Part shown: in pieces, positions 21,166 through 34,095 of the stretch
How the letters are laid out: every line of letters begins with the position of its first letter
Numbering within the stretch: the first letter of the stretch is position 1
Origin: Serpula lacrymans var. lacrymans S7.9
Taxonomy: Eukaryota > Basidiomycota > Agaricomycetes > Boletales > Serpulaceae
DNA length: 64,000 bases
Assembly (NCBI RefSeq): GCF_000218685.1
Contig: NW_006763291.1
Coordinates: 310,001-374,000 of the forward strand
Direction of reading: 5' to 3'
Program-made: the position numbers and the translations under genes
The notes under the pieces: generated by a model
The model's input: only the letters and a program-made list of their open reading frames with translations
What the model was told of the DNA's origin: nothing
Database searches by the model: none

Positions 21166-22160
21166 CCGACCTGTGAAGAAATCAAAGGGTGCAACTTCGG
21201 CAGCGGTTTCCCTTCCAATGCCAGTCACAACGGTACCTGAAACAGAGGCACACAATTTCATTGAGGTATGTGTCTCCCCAGTCATTCATGTTTACACTAA
21301 CAAATTTTCTCAATAGATGCATGATCCATTGTATGTTTCATTTCGTTCGCAGGAGTGGCTGTTATCTATACTAACATTTTTTTTGCCTTAGAGCCAACAT
21401 TGTTCTCAGCAGTCCTCACATCCCTCCCATTGGGATGTCTAGGCCAGCTCCAAGTCCTAGCCACGTCGAGCACCAACTCCCTCCCCATCCAGATCCCCCA
21501 GAAAGCCATCCTGAAACAACCACCCCAGGTGTCCCCGGCGATATGGGACCACCAGCAAACTTTGACCAATCTACCACGCACAGCGGGACTCAAAAAATAG
21601 TCAAAGTGAACCAAGAAATGGCCGGAACAGCTACAATTGCAGAAGGAGACAGGCTGAGAGCTGCTGCCCCCATGTCATCCACCTTGTCTGACCAAGGCAT
21701 AGAAGAGACAAGGGGCCCATCAAGTCACACCAGCGAGGCCTGCAGGAATGCAGGGAAGAAGGCACTGGCTGACAGGAAACCTGGCAAGATGCGCCCTGGA
21801 AACACATTAACTGCCAGGTATGTTTTTTTTTGATCTAATCTAAGGCTAGTTACATTCAGATACTAGGAATCTCTGTGCTATTGAGTGGGTTAAGGCAAAT
21901 CCTTGAGGAACAACAAATGACTTCGGCTCATACTACAAAAATCTCGACCAGGAAACGAAAAAAGTGATTGCCGTTTACTGGTTTGCGGATATATAAACTA
22001 ACACTGTTTGCTATATACACCTACGAAGACCTGGCTAATCAGGCTAGTATGGCACAAGTAAGTTTACTCATTCACAGGCTTATTATACTGAGCTAATACA
22101 TGTTTTGTAGAAAGAAGCGGCCTTGGGAAGCATCAAAGGAGGGCAGGTGGGTCTATAAGC
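21166..22160 (+). pseudogene. Coiled-coil gene of unknown function, part 3 (C-terminus)
   Basis: Directly after the CCGA the frame reads 'RPVKKSKGATSAAVSLP' and 'VPETEAHNFIE', then intron GTATGT...AATAG, 'MHDPL', an intron ending TTAG about 21391, a proline-rich exon ('PAPSPSHVEHQLPPHPDPPE') to 'GKMRPGNTLTAR' at 21820, then 'NLCAIEWVKANP' with TGA at 21904, 'GTTNDFGSYYKNLDQETKK', and a last short exon about 22112-22160. Continuity of exon order across 2 kb of inserted repeat shows the gene existed before the insertion. Confidence 0.6.
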
Positions 22161-22686
22161 TGGGGCTCAAATTGTCGTTTCATTTTTGTTAAATTTCCCT
22201 CGATCGTACTATTTGTTGCAGACAATATTTGTAATATATGACACTCGATGAGACTCGTTTCTGCTATTTAACATGCAAGTGCAGCAAGGTCGTCTGAACG
22301 TTGTACTTGAATCTCGTAACACATTCGAAGATGTTTAGGAGTAGTTCGGGTATGAGAAAAACATCGGTGCATGATCTTGGTATCAGTATTGCTTTCTTTC
22401 CATATCAAAACATGGTAGATATTGATGATAAATTACTTGCATACCACTATACTATCTTTCCAAGTTCTGGTTTGAAGCTTGAACGTGTGACATTTTCGCA
22501 CCAGTGATTCTGACAGCATAGCTTTCAAAACCATGGCGTCTTTTTCAGTTGTCCTTCTTTCTCCTCTCACTTATATATATATCGGAATTTGTAAGTTGTA
22601 TCTTTATTTCATCCCGCATATCTAGAGACACTAAATATGTACCTCTAGGCCATTAACGCTGTAGTACAAACACACCACTGGCAGAT
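22161..22686. other. Intergenic, upstream of DUF7330 gene
   Basis: Border between the transposon island and ordinary gene space. A plus-strand open frame at 22301-22507 shows no recognisable motif and is treated as chance. A TATATATATA stretch near 22574 could serve the DUF7330 gene. Confidence 0.4.
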
Positions 22687-23607
22687 ATGATCTTCGTAGA
22701 GGGCGATGATGGCAAAGTAGGGTCGAATCGCCAACCCGTAGCAGCAGTATCAGCTGATGTACGTTGTATGTACAATTGCCAGACGTGCTGATGCGACTGG
22801 TCTGGTTAGCGCAAGCAGGAAGAGCATTTACCCTCTTATGATGACGCCGCCCAACTGCGTGACGCTGAATCCAACGTGGGCACAATATCAAGTGCTTCAG
22901 AATCCATCATTCCATCCCATCCGCCTCTTACGTCCAAGCCGACTAATTTTCTGTCTCTTACGCCAAAGGATAGATCGATCACAGGATGTTATGCTATCAA
23001 TCCCTTCCTCTCTATCCCTGCATCCCTCCTTGCACCTCTTCTTGAAGGTGAATCAGAAGCGGACAGAAAAAATCTCGACTTGCAATCGAAACAGGGATAC
23101 ATTGACGTTGACATCTCGTTGATGACTCCCGACGAAAGTGATTCCAACCTGAATCCGAAATCCCGGGCCACCTTATATCTCAGCTCTAACCATGGTTCTG
23201 TGTCTACAAGAGTCGTGAGTGTCTTACATTGTCGTCTGATTGAACTATAACAATTTTGGATTGTTAAGTATGCCGTTGGTCGCCCAATTCCTTTTTTCTT
23301 GAACGTAAACTGCCCGAATGGTCAGGTCACTGTCTACCTTCCGCGTTCGTTCTGTGGCCTTCTTCTACTTACCACGAAGCATGGAACCGTTTCGCTCTCA
23401 AATGAACTTTCTGCAAACTCTACAACATTGAGTCAAGTCGACATGACAATGCGCTATTTCCTAGGCGACTTCAGCGCAATGACCGAAGATGAATGGTCTG
23501 GTGACGAATTAAAAGTTGACGCCAACAATGGTAGGATTAGAGTCAGATATGTGGATGAACTGAACGTTCGCAAGCCAGGCTTATTTAGCCGTATGTTTGG
23601 CCTGTGA
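22687..23607 (+). CDS. DUF7330-type protein, 271 aa
   Basis: Three exons: 22687-22758, 22810-23214, 23269-23607, with introns of 51 and 54 nt (GTACGT..TTAG, GTGAGT..AAG). Start ATG 22687 gives MIFVEGDDGKVGSN. After a polar 80-residue lead the domain begins at 'ITGCYAINPFLSIPASLLAP', then 'DRKNLDLQSKQGYIDVDI', and in exon 3 'GQVTVYLPRSFCGLLLLTTK', 'MRYFLGDFS', 'DELKVDANNGRIRVRY'. This beta-rich pattern matches the basidiomycete DUF7330 family as I remember it; its biochemical role is unknown. The frame is intact throughout. The neighbour to the right is convergent. Confidence 0.8.
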
Positions 23608-24537
23608 ATTAGGTATCAATCTCTTGCTTTCTAAATACTCGCCATAGGTAACATATTTCCTTTCGTAGGTGAAGATTATTGCTCATATCCCGTCTTTCTC
23701 GCCTTTTATTCCCAGTGATATCAATATATTCGCGAGCTTTTCACATGGAAAATGCATACGTTGTTAAAGTTCGACTTAAACACAAATCAGGTAATTGAGG
23801 ACGCTTCTTCAATTTCAACAGGCTCATAGGCTTGCATTCGCATCAACATGGCGGCGAACCTTCAAGCTTCAAATTTAGCAACGTTCAAACGTTCATCCGG
23901 AAGTCGAAGCCGCGCTAGCTTGTAATTAACCTGTGTCGCTCTCGACCATAATATCGCCTGAAACGCCTGATCTTACTTCATTAGAGACAGTTCTCAAGAA
24001 TATACTCAGTCTACGGGCAGTGTGCCAACTACCATTGTACAATGGGCTTGTTGGCCGGCTTAGATGTGGCTCGTCATTAGATCAGTTCGTGACATCATGA
24101 TATGCTTCAATAACATTGTCATCTAAACCTGCTTTTGCGACACGCAAAGCTTGTATCGAGCAAAGAAGGACAAGTTAGTCTCCCGTATGCAGTCCAAAAG
24201 ATTCGAAGGAAGATAGTCGTTCCTTCTCAACAATGAGGGCAGGCTAGTTTGGAAATAAAGCAAATAAGATACCTTTCGAAAACACTATCGAAGCTCCCCA
24301 ACATGTAGTGGCGATCATTCGAGAGCAAGGCTTTGATAACATTGACGAGTAATCAGATAAACACAACAGTCCAAAGGGGCCCATCAAATAAAACATATCT
24401 CAAAAGTGCATGAATGATGACATGAGAAGGAACAGGACTAGAAAATGATAGTGATGATTCGTTACAAATACATTGATACAGACCCGACATCGTCGGCAAG
24501 AAATATTCAAAGAGGATAAAACAAGTTCCAGTGAAGC
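23608..24537. other. Intergenic between convergent genes
   Basis: About 930 bp between the DUF7330 stop and the UROD/MetE-like stop. Should contain both 3' UTRs. No other feature seen. Confidence 0.5.
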
Positions 24538-26362
24538 CTAGTCGGACCATATTTGCTTTGCAACATCGACGAGCAACTTCAGTTTCTTCGTTTGGTCCTA
24601 AAATCAAATCTCAACAAGGAATACGAACGAGTAAAAAAGCTTCTAAACCTCTTCGGTGATTGGATTTCCTTGCCAAATAGACGCGAATCCGCACTGCGTG
24701 CTGATACATAACCTGATGCGGCAGCGTTATTGAAATTTGGAAGAGAAATAGAATCGGTTACCACTTACTGGTTAAGAGCTTCTTCTTTGGAGCGCTTTGG
24801 GAAGCCGTGAGTCATTATCTCTGCTGCTTCTTCAACCCGAGCTTTCAATTCTGCAGCGTTCTCCATCTATATGATTGTAAATCAATACGCACGGCATGAT
24901 TATATCACAGGACTTTGGCTTACCTCAGGGCTCTTTGTAGTCACAAGCCCTAAGACAGCAACTTTATTTTTAGGTAGGTGTTTCAGCGCTTGGAAATTAC
25001 CAGCACGAGGACTGTCGTATTCAAGCTGAAATGAAATATTACTCAGTTGTGATGTAGCTGAAAACTGCCAAAAAAAAAAAAAAAAACTGCAGAAACATAC
25101 GTAGAAAGTGTCAACATCCAGCGTGTTGAAAAGCTTGCTAGCAATGCGGTCATATGCGCCTTCAGTGAAATGCAGACCCCCAAAATTGCCTCGACACGTG
25201 TGCACACTGATTCGTAAATCAGACGGTCGACCTTTGACACACACATTGATCGCGCGGATGTAGCTATCTAGAAGGGCTTCATGGTCCACGCAAGCAGCTT
25301 CCATCCCCGTTATCATGGCTTCTGAACAAAAGTAACAAAACGTAGGATCGTCAATTTGAATATGGCCTGTGAAAATAAATAGAACGTATGATCAATCGCA
25401 GCCGTATTAAAACAGAAGAGGAACGCACGGCATCCAAGGGTATAAAGTTCGTCTATCTCTTCTCTGAATGCCTTGCCCACATCATCGAAGTACTCAGCTG
25501 GACTAGAGGTTAATATGCAACGCTGTCATATACGTGTACAACTCACTGTCATTCTTATACACATTTAAGTCGTAGGTCAGATCCGATCCATGACGTTGAT
25601 GAAACCACGAAGGCGAAACGATAGTGACCTTGAGGTCTTTTACTTCCTGCTATCGGTTAGAACACCACAAATTTGGATAATAGCTAGGATATCCATCTCA
25701 CCTCAGGGGAAACAAGAGTCTTGAGAAACTTGAAATCCTCAACATAGAAAGGTTTGGTCCTTTTGATTTTACCCTTTGTAATTCAAAAGGAAGATTAAAC
25801 GAGGTATTACCTGGTTATGTGTTCAGACGTACTGTGCAGAAAATCGTCGCCTCTTCCTTTACGCCATGCGCGTACATCAAAGCTATATGAGGAATGTAGG
25901 GCTAGACGAAGTTGCAGGTAAGTACATAATAGAGATGCAATACAACAAAATTGCCTTGAAAGTTTCAATAGGACCTGAACATATTAATGTTATTTATGTA
26001 ATGAAAAAACGTGTGGTGTTTTCTTCAACTTACGATTGGGAATAGATGTCATGCCTTCCATACGGTCGAAGACACCTTGAAAAAACATGCCCCTATGTAA
26101 ACTTGAGTCTTTTTAGCTCGTCAGCTTGATTACAGCACACTTACCTTCTCATTTCACCATCTGTGATAGTCTTGATACCGAGATCTTTTTGTAACTTTAC
26201 AGATTTTCGGATAGCATCTTCTTCTACTGCAGCGAGATCCGCAAGTGTACACCTCTTCTCTTCGAAATCACTTCGCTTTTGGTAGAGCGCAGTGGGACGC
26301 AGCAGTGAACCAACATGCTCGGCACGAAAAGGTGGGCTCAGATGAAGGTGAGAAGACGACAT
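24538..26362 (-). CDS. UROD/MetE-like protein (cobalamin-independent methionine synthase C-domain family), 399 aa
   Basis: Twelve exons whose frames join without a break: 26145-26362, 26034-26092, 25955-25974, 25833-25901, 25702-25773, 25547-25649, 25429-25497, 25101-25366, 24924-25025, 24769-24866, 24649-24712, 24538-24597. ATG 26362 gives 'FRAEHVGSLLRP', the usual family start. Other landmarks are 'PSWFHQRHGSDLTYDL', 'QIDDPTFCYFC', 'SVHTCRGNF', 'LEYDSPRAG', 'NQLCISTQCGFAS'. By analogy with MetE, the zinc ligands would be His259, Cys261, Glu294 and Cys366 (inferred). The family has the methionine-synthase barrel without the N-terminal half. Substrate is uncertain; a methyl-transfer role in the cytosol is likely. 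Intron 3 appears to start with GC (AAG|GCAATT). The neighbour upstream is on the same strand but 1.5 kb away. Confidence 0.85.
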
Positions 26363-27840
26363 GTTGATACGTTGGTGGTTTATAGACAACAGAACCTGCC
26401 TGGCAAAATGACATCCTTATCATCTTGATTCTTATACACTTGAACACCACCGCATAGCCCGCTCCAATCGCCTAGCATGGAAGGAGTTATGATGCTGGCA
26501 GGATGAAAAAAAAAGGGTCCTTCTTTGCGAATCGCTATAGAAAGCGTAAGTAGTAATACAAATGCCGTGATCCAATAAAGCTTAAGCTTCACATGCAATC
26601 TTCTTCAAAAGTTCATTGTGCCACAAGTACATGCGCTGTCAGGGAAAAGGAGATGGCCGTATACATGTGTGCTCTAACCTCATGTAGAGTCCAGGGTAGT
26701 AACGCAAAGAAATCAATTTTTGGCGAGCAATTTAATTGACGATTCAAGTTATATGGACCTATACAAGGCACGGTGATCATGAGAACACCTCGCGCCACTA
26801 TAACTGAATGCAGTCTCAAAACTTACTAGTCGCTATCTCCTGTAATAACTTGAATAGCTAGTATGGTTGTGTGAGTGGTGGATCATCATATGATCTGAAA
26901 TTTTCACCAATCTAGACCCGCCTCGCTGCCAGCGGCAGATGTCATGACATGATGGGTATACATGAGTCTCAGGCTCAAGATTACTCGCGGTAAAAGGTCG
27001 TAGGTTTCCCAAGCTCGGCACAATGATTATCATCCCTGTACGGCATACACATAGTGATTGTTAGTAAGGCCCAAATACTACCAACGAGCATTCTGCAAAA
27101 GCAGATGACCATATCTGCAGTGATGTCCAACGTTAGCCGAGCAAAAAACCGCTCAGACTCCTGCTCATAGCCGTTCTGGAACGGTATCTTTCACCAATGA
27201 CGATGCGGCAACAAAATGGAGAAATCAGACACATACTCTATGCGAGTGAACGTGTGTATGTGATACTGTATGATGTAAAAAATTGAGGCCTCGAGGAGGA
27301 TGATAACAGGAACGCAATCATCGCATGTAGTTTTCGATCATAGCGTATCATGTACAAGTGGTACAGGATCATGCTAGATGGGTCTTCATATGATGTGAAG
27401 ACCCATCTAGCACGCCTATTCGCACGGAATTAACATCACAAACATATACTATGATATGATGGACCACCTACCATAACCCATATGGCATTTCAAGACACAG
27501 TACTCAGCGCTCAGCAAGCACGCACTAGTCCAACAATAAAATGTTCGAAGTCATAATCTATCATAGCGTTGCGTATCGTACATTGATTTACTTGACGTAT
27601 TATAAACAGTCATGACGGTCATGACGGTAGGAAACAAGCTTGAGGAAAATAATTTTGTGCGTGAACGAACAGGTGATCACTATAATTGAAATAGAAATAG
27701 TGGAGTTCGGTCCCTTTGAGAATTCGACAGCGAATTTTTGAAAGGCACAGGCGCAAGCGACAACAAATTAGGAAGAGTGTAGTGGTGTCGTTATGCATGA
27801 TGAGACACATTATGTACTAGTAACTCGGGGTCAAGAAGGC
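26363..27840. other. Intergenic with one perfect hairpin
   Basis: About 1.5 kb between two minus-strand genes. Small open frames only. It holds the 17-bp inverted repeat described separately and a short tandem 'gtcatgacg' at about 27610-27627. No gene recognised. Confidence 0.5.
27372..27412. other. Perfect 17-bp inverted repeat with 7-nt loop
   Basis: Left arm 27372-27388 (TGCTAGATGGGTCTTCA), loop TATGATG, right arm 27396-27412 exactly complementary. It is symmetric, so it would form the same hairpin from either strand. It lies in a gene-free stretch, 430 bp beyond the end of the minus-strand membrane-protein gene. It may be a structured RNA, a transcription-end element or a relic of a small inverted-repeat transposon. 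Confidence 0.8.
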
Positions 27841-30800
27841 CTATGAATGGACCCCATTGCGTTCATCCTTTTCAGGCACGTCACCATCCGCCTTTGCATC
27901 TTGAGTTTCTTGAGTATCTTGCGTGTCAAATGTGGTAGTGCTATACATTCTGTTATTCACCATCTGTAACGAGTGAAAAGAGTCAAGAGGTTAGCTATAT
28001 GAGTCACGTTTTAAACATGCTTTCGGATACTTACCCCTCCTATAGGCCTGGAATAATCTTCAAAGTCACGCAAACTCGCTACACTCCTGCCCCCATCTTC
28101 ACCACCCAGACCTCTCCCTATTCCTCGTCTTCCAGCAAGTTCCGGATCAAGTAGCCCTCTAAATCTAAGAGAATCTTCTGGAGGCGGTGATGGTAAAGGG
28201 ACTGTCGAAGGCATCCATGGCCATGCAGGCATAGGCAACGGCGCGGCATCATAAACTTCTGAATTGCGAAATTCAGTATCCTGCGGATCCAAGTTCTCGC
28301 GTACGTCGCAGGGATCGGACGTGTTGGTGAAAGCCGAGCTAGGACGTGAGTCAGGATTTGACAGGACAAATGAAAAAACCGGCTCTGGAGGTGGAGGTAG
28401 TGGAGGCAACGAAGTAAGAGGAGGGAGAGGCGGCATAGTTGGTGAGATGCCTTGTTTGACACTATGGTTGTTCATTGACGCAAAGGACGAGATAGAAGCC
28501 CGTTTCTCGTTAGTTCCATTTTCCATATCACTCCCACTCTCTGCTAGGCTCGCAGTTGCGCTATTACTCCCTTTCCCTCCCCGCAGTCGTCCAAAGAATG
28601 CTCTCATACCCCCAGGACGGTCATCGTGAGTTTCTGTAGGCGAGCTCTGAGACTTCTTCGAGACTTCTTTTGAGCGGAAGGTAAAACTTGTGGGTGGGAC
28701 TGACCCTCTAGACCCACGCTTCTCTTGGCCTGCAACAAGAATATGACCATGAGATGAGGAAGAAGCATTTGACCTAGATCCAGCTCCAGCTTGCACATTA
28801 ACATTGCCACCACCAAAACCAGTACCACTTGAGCTCCCTATTACACCTCCGTGGGACAAAAGTGGCTCTTCACTACCTGAACGCGTAGGTCCACCAAATC
28901 CTGTACTCTGCGATCGTGAGTGCGACAGTGATTGTGAACCAGACCGTCCTAGAGAGTGTGAATGTGAATATTGTGAATGCGACAAGGACTGAGATTGAGG
29001 GTTCGAGAGAGGGCGGAATAGGGAGTCTTCCCTTCCTTGATACCCTCCAACGCCGAACTCGGAGTGGTCTCGCCCGCCAAGCCAAGCCCCAGCATCTGGT
29101 CCAGGAGAAGTACGGCGCCCTGTAGAAATATTGCGAGCGAGAACTGCATTGGGAGGGCGCATTAACGACTGATAGGATGGCTCATTAGGTAGATAATGCC
29201 CTTCATCCGTAGTATAGGCATACGGTGCCCCTTCCACGGTGTATGCATGGGGTGGAATTGGAGCTTGCAAAACGGGAAACGGTAATCCATCCCGAGGCAA
29301 GTCCGACGATGCATACAAGGGTGAAATTGGTAACTGAGCATGTGTGTGCCCATGCATTGAAGGAGATACGGGAAGTGTGGGTGATGCAGGGAGTGGAATA
29401 CGCGTTGGAGACACATCGCGTACCCCTGGCTCGTCATTGCTGAGCACTTCATCAGCATCCACGCGCATGGCAGCCAAGATGCCCGCAAACCGCTCTTCCA
29501 TTGCGCGAGATGTACGTCCGCCTATCTCAGAGTCTTCCTCACCTTCGAGGACGCCTCTACCGTGCCTGCGCCAGTCATCAGAAGTCCAGTTTGCGCGTGT
29601 AGGATCCCAATCAAGCCCCTGGACTAAATTGTGCTGAGCACGCATGCGCCTACGAGCACAGAAGGCTAGAAGCACGAGGAAGAAAAAGGCACCGAGGGTT
29701 CCAAGGACGATTCCTACTATCGTACCTGGGTGGACAACACTATAGAGAGACTGCATTGTTAGAGTCTGAGATCAAAAGAAATTGAACGGAAGTTCGTCAT
29801 ATAGGACGTATAAAACCCCCGAAAGACCTGAACGAGATATAAAAGAGGACTCACGAATTCGCCCTGTTTTGGGGTGGAGAAGTACTCAGCACACCAGAAG
29901 TCAGTACAACGGTCTGGACAGTCGTAGAAGGTTGCTGGCCTGGGACAGACTGAATGGAAGTGAGATACAAAGTTGATGTATACGGCGTTGGAGCATGATC
30001 TTGAACAGAAGTGGTTATATCGGTGGTAGTATAAACTGTAGCAGTAGGAGACGTCGAAGGCAAGGGAGAGGAAGAGTGAGGAGGGTCAGAATCAGATGAA
30101 GCAGACGCTGGTGTATGTGCTGTGGACAGTGGAGGATTCGAGGTTGATAAATTAGTGGTGGTGGTGGTGATGGGTATATTTGATGAGGATATATGCGAAG
30201 AGATGGTAAGAGAAGTTGATGTATATGAAAGGAATGATGATGTTATATACGTGGAAGAAGGTTGTGATTGCGGGGTTGCATACGTTGACGATACGTCAGT
30301 TGATGACGGTGACGAAAAGTTTGTGTAGTACGAACTTGTGGCTGAACTTGATGATGTGCTTGTCTCTTGTGAACTACTACTTGAACTCGAGGGAGTAGAC
30401 GAGCTACAATCAAATCGAACACCAAAGAAACGTCATTTGAAGGACAAGGGGTACCATAAATACAAATGCAAAGGAAAACACATTCGATAAGACGCATATA
30501 TAGGGAGGGAGAGCATGAGGAAAATGTGAATAAGGTTGCAAAATCGCGTAAAGAGATATAACTGTACTCACTCGGACGATATTGTTGGGGTGGGAGTGAA
30601 CGACGTAGTTGGAGGATCCACTGACGAAGACGACGGCGGCATAGTATATGTATCAGTGCTGGCTGTAGATGTACTACCATCCGATGACGATGCTGGCTGA
30701 CTGGAAGCAGAGCTTAAAGGCGTACTTGACTGCGAATCTGCTGAATTCGGAGACGCAGTAAAATTGTCGTTTGCGGCAATATCTGCTAACGCCAAAACCG

Positions 30801-30894
30801 TAGGTGATCGCGAGAGCGACGCAATGGTACCTGAAAGAGACATAGAGACGGGGGACATGCGTGACAAATGATAGACGGTAGTACTTGAGGTCAT
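27841..30894 (-). CDS. Mucin-like single-pass membrane protein, unknown function
   Basis: Exons read as 30572-30894 (ATG 30894, MTSSTTVYHL), 29855-30403, 28035-29750 and 27841-27963 (last exon 'MVNNRMYSTTTFDTQDTQE', stop 27841). The first two exons encode a Ser/Thr-rich region typical of O-glycosylated wall-facing stalks. Exon 3 opens with a membrane span 'IVGIVLGTLGAFFFLVLLAF' followed by 'CARRRMR', then a ~550-residue Ser/Pro-rich cytoplasmic part ('SPTRIPLPASPTLPVSP', SHS repeats). This layout is common in basidiomycete wall-stress-like sensors, but no WSC or other named domain is visible. I see no classical signal peptide at the chosen start. The exon 2-3 junction is one base out of frame with the best splice sites (29855 donor; acceptor near 29750-29766), so that border is uncertain. 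Confidence 0.6.
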
Positions 30895-33800
30895 TTTGGA
30901 ATGGCCAGTAAGCTGGTGGATGCACACCAGCTAGCACTGGCATGCAGCGAGGACAAGCGGGGGAGAGCTCGAAGGAGGACCCAGGGTGGTGGAGTGACGC
31001 GTCAACTGCTTGTCAAAAGCGAATGGGAAATGGAGGTATTTACGGAAAGGCTAGATGTAGTAGCACTAGAAACCAAGCTAGCTATAGTGAGGAGGAATGA
31101 ACTCGGAACCGCGTGGTGCAAACCCTATGCGAAACCTGGAATGCAGAGGTTGCAATGGAAGAGACAGTTGTGAAACTGAAGGTTATTGTTGGAAAGAGTA
31201 AGCCAGACTCTGGGACAAAGTGAGATACGGTGAGGAAGAGGAAAGAGGATGAAGACAAACATGCAGGTTGTGTGATAAATTGGTGGTGGAGCTGATAGAC
31301 TCGTTGTAAGCAACCAAACAACATCGTGTAATGATCGGGCGACTAGAAGGACGGTACTTACGACCAAAATGGCCTCGGAACAAAGGTCACTATAAACGAC
31401 CGAGACAACGTTGGGAACAGCCAACTGTGCTCATCCACAGAAATAGTGGGCCCCTCTTGTTTTCTTTTTTGTGTGGGTGGTCCGGGCCATCCGAACATAC
31501 GATAGCACCTTTAAAAAGCGCATGGTTGCTGTCCCTACGAACCTCGATGCCCGCCTCATACATGACACAACTAAGGTTTAGCCTTACGTCACTTGCCTTT
31601 ATCGACTAACAGTGCCACGCGAGTATGCCCCGTCTATTCCCCATGTCCGTTTCCACCTCGTCTGCGTCAGTTCCTGCGTCATTCGCTCTCATCCTTTGGC
31701 CACCATTGCATGCGAGTGCCAGCATTGGTTTCTCAACGATCTCATCCGTGATATGTTCCTGATCTTGTTGGCCCCAATTTGCAAACCTCTTTTGCAAAAA
31801 TAAGGACCCACTTTTAATTGGTCAAGCACCTCCTGCTTTTCGCTCCTCGGCATAGCCTTTTCGAACCCCAGCTCAACCGGATCAGCCAACGCCACACTAA
31901 GTAGGACATTGCGCGTCTAGAACCTGCCCTTTTTCATGGACAACACACTACTGAAACAGGTGGCGAGAATGCCTCAAGGTGGGCACTAGGTTTCGGTCTT
32001 GCTTGATACGTTCCACACTCTCGACTAGTTTTGCCTTTTTCCATGACGCCATCTAACCCCGCTCGATCGCATTATAGCACCGGTCCGCTCATATCCTCTT
32101 TCTGTCCTCAGATATATTTCTAGATGCTGCGGAAAACCCCAGTCACCGATAGCGGCGCCCATCTATGGCCTGTGTAATCTGTGACATTGTCAGTCGAGAT
32201 AAGTGGTGACTTACTCCAATGATCATGCATGGTTTCCTCTTACATTCATACTGTGAGTCAGAATATCGGGCATGGATTTACTTAACAGTTATCATCGGTG
32301 CGTGACCACCTGCTGTCGCAGTTATCTCTCTATTAATCGTGGTGACCTTGCACGCATCCCTAGATCACTGCAACAGATCACCATGTCATTATCGTATGAT
32401 TATCATATCGCTTCATTATACTTTTGGCTTTGAGCATGTTTGATATTCAGACCAAGAAGTAGAAACCACGACAGGAACACATATTATGATTACCCTTTAG
32501 AGGTCTACTGTCGACCAATCGAGTGCCTATGCCATATCAACTGTGCATATGACGTCGCTCGGATTAGGAGAACGTTTCCTGAGCATTGCAGGGCTCTGTG
32601 GTAGGACATCATGAACTGCCAGATACGAGCCCATAGGCGCATCACAGCAATCTGACCTTCAAATTTTCATCTTGTCCACTCGCTGCCATCTGCCAAGCAT
32701 CGCTCGGCGTCAGGTCATGCTATGGATATGAATTCATGCAAGTCTTCGACGGTGTAGTATGCATGTTTTCTTTCTGTGGCTCCGTTCTTGGCTTTACCAT
32801 TCACTCAGGGGGACATGTCAGCTATATCACACTACTCTTAACTCGATCAGCAACGACCTCGAGGTCCGACTTGTGCGCATATGATCGTTCGATGACTACA
32901 CTCATATTGGATAAGAGGCAAATTCTCCTCTCCTTTCCGGCCACTCATCCGTCGGACGACCACTCACCTGTTTACTATCGATCGCGAAACCATTGAGACA
33001 TTTTGTGCAATCTTCGATCGGGGACTCTGATCGAACATGTCTTTGTTACCACAGTTACAGTAGTTGGAAATCATCCTCGGGGGTTGATCTGCGAGGGTAC
33101 GATGATGATCGAAACTCCTAACCACCCCTCGATAATATGCAGAACGATTTAACCAGGGGCGGAAGCTATCTGACCGGGTGCATTACTACGACGATCGGAG
33201 CGCATATATCGAGCACAAGAGGACTAAAACAGGGGCCTGACAGGCCTCTATCATCGCATGATGGCACTGTCCCGGGCTTGTGAAGCTTAGACACTGTTTT
33301 TCGAACACCAGCACGACCACACCACACGGAAGTCCCTAGATTTTACCACGACGAACCAAGGGCTGAAGTTTCATTCAAATGGACTTTGAATAATATTCAT
33401 ATAGGACCAGGCACTTCACTTCATAGTAACACAACGAGCGCGCTCGGAATCGAGCGTTCCAAGCGTTAAATCAGCTGTACACTACACCTGCCAACTTGGG
33501 TGTCGCTGTCACCCTTACACGCTTCTTCTCGTCCAACAAAATCATACTTCGATGTCTCGGACCCGTCAAGGCTTCATACAAGGTTTCGGACTACTAGTAC
33601 GGCGCTCTCCTTAATTTCATATCCTTGCTGGCGTCGGACCGTTCACTACGGTTCGAAACTCTGATCCACCTCTGAATCAGTTTTGCCTCGTTAGTTTTAG
33701 TAGAACTTTAGTTGAAAGATGTGTATCAATGTGTTATGCTGTATAAGGGGCATACAAGACTATACAGCAAATTCAATGTGGGAAGGTGTATGCTCGCTGA

Positions 33801-34095
33801 GATGGTCTTCGTTAGGGGTAGACAAAAATGGCTCCGTGAACCACGGTCTTCCGCTTATCTTGGTCACAACAGTTTGAGGCTCAATCGCCGTGAGTGCATA
33901 TTTGATGGAACAAGCTGAACTTCCGTGATGGGTGCTCAGATAAACCGTGTTAATATCCAAAAGTATCTTCGTAGTTACCCTTCTCTCTTTTAACTACATA
34001 GGAAATGAAACGCGTAAAGAAATCACTGCTATCTCGAAGGGATCAGGACAACAAGAATGTATGAAAGAGCTCTGAAACTCACAAGGGTTAACATG
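30895..34095. other. Long gene-poor stretch (3.2 kb)
   Basis: Upstream of the membrane-protein gene. All open frames are below 100 codons and none shows a motif, a plausible splice chain or a repeat match inside the window. Near 30895-31500 the promoter of the minus-strand gene is expected. I see nothing else I can support. Confidence 0.4.

Noticed and set aside
33712..33918. Possible gene in the 31-34 kb stretch.
   Set aside because: Short, no motif, no splice chain, and neighbouring frames are equally long by chance.
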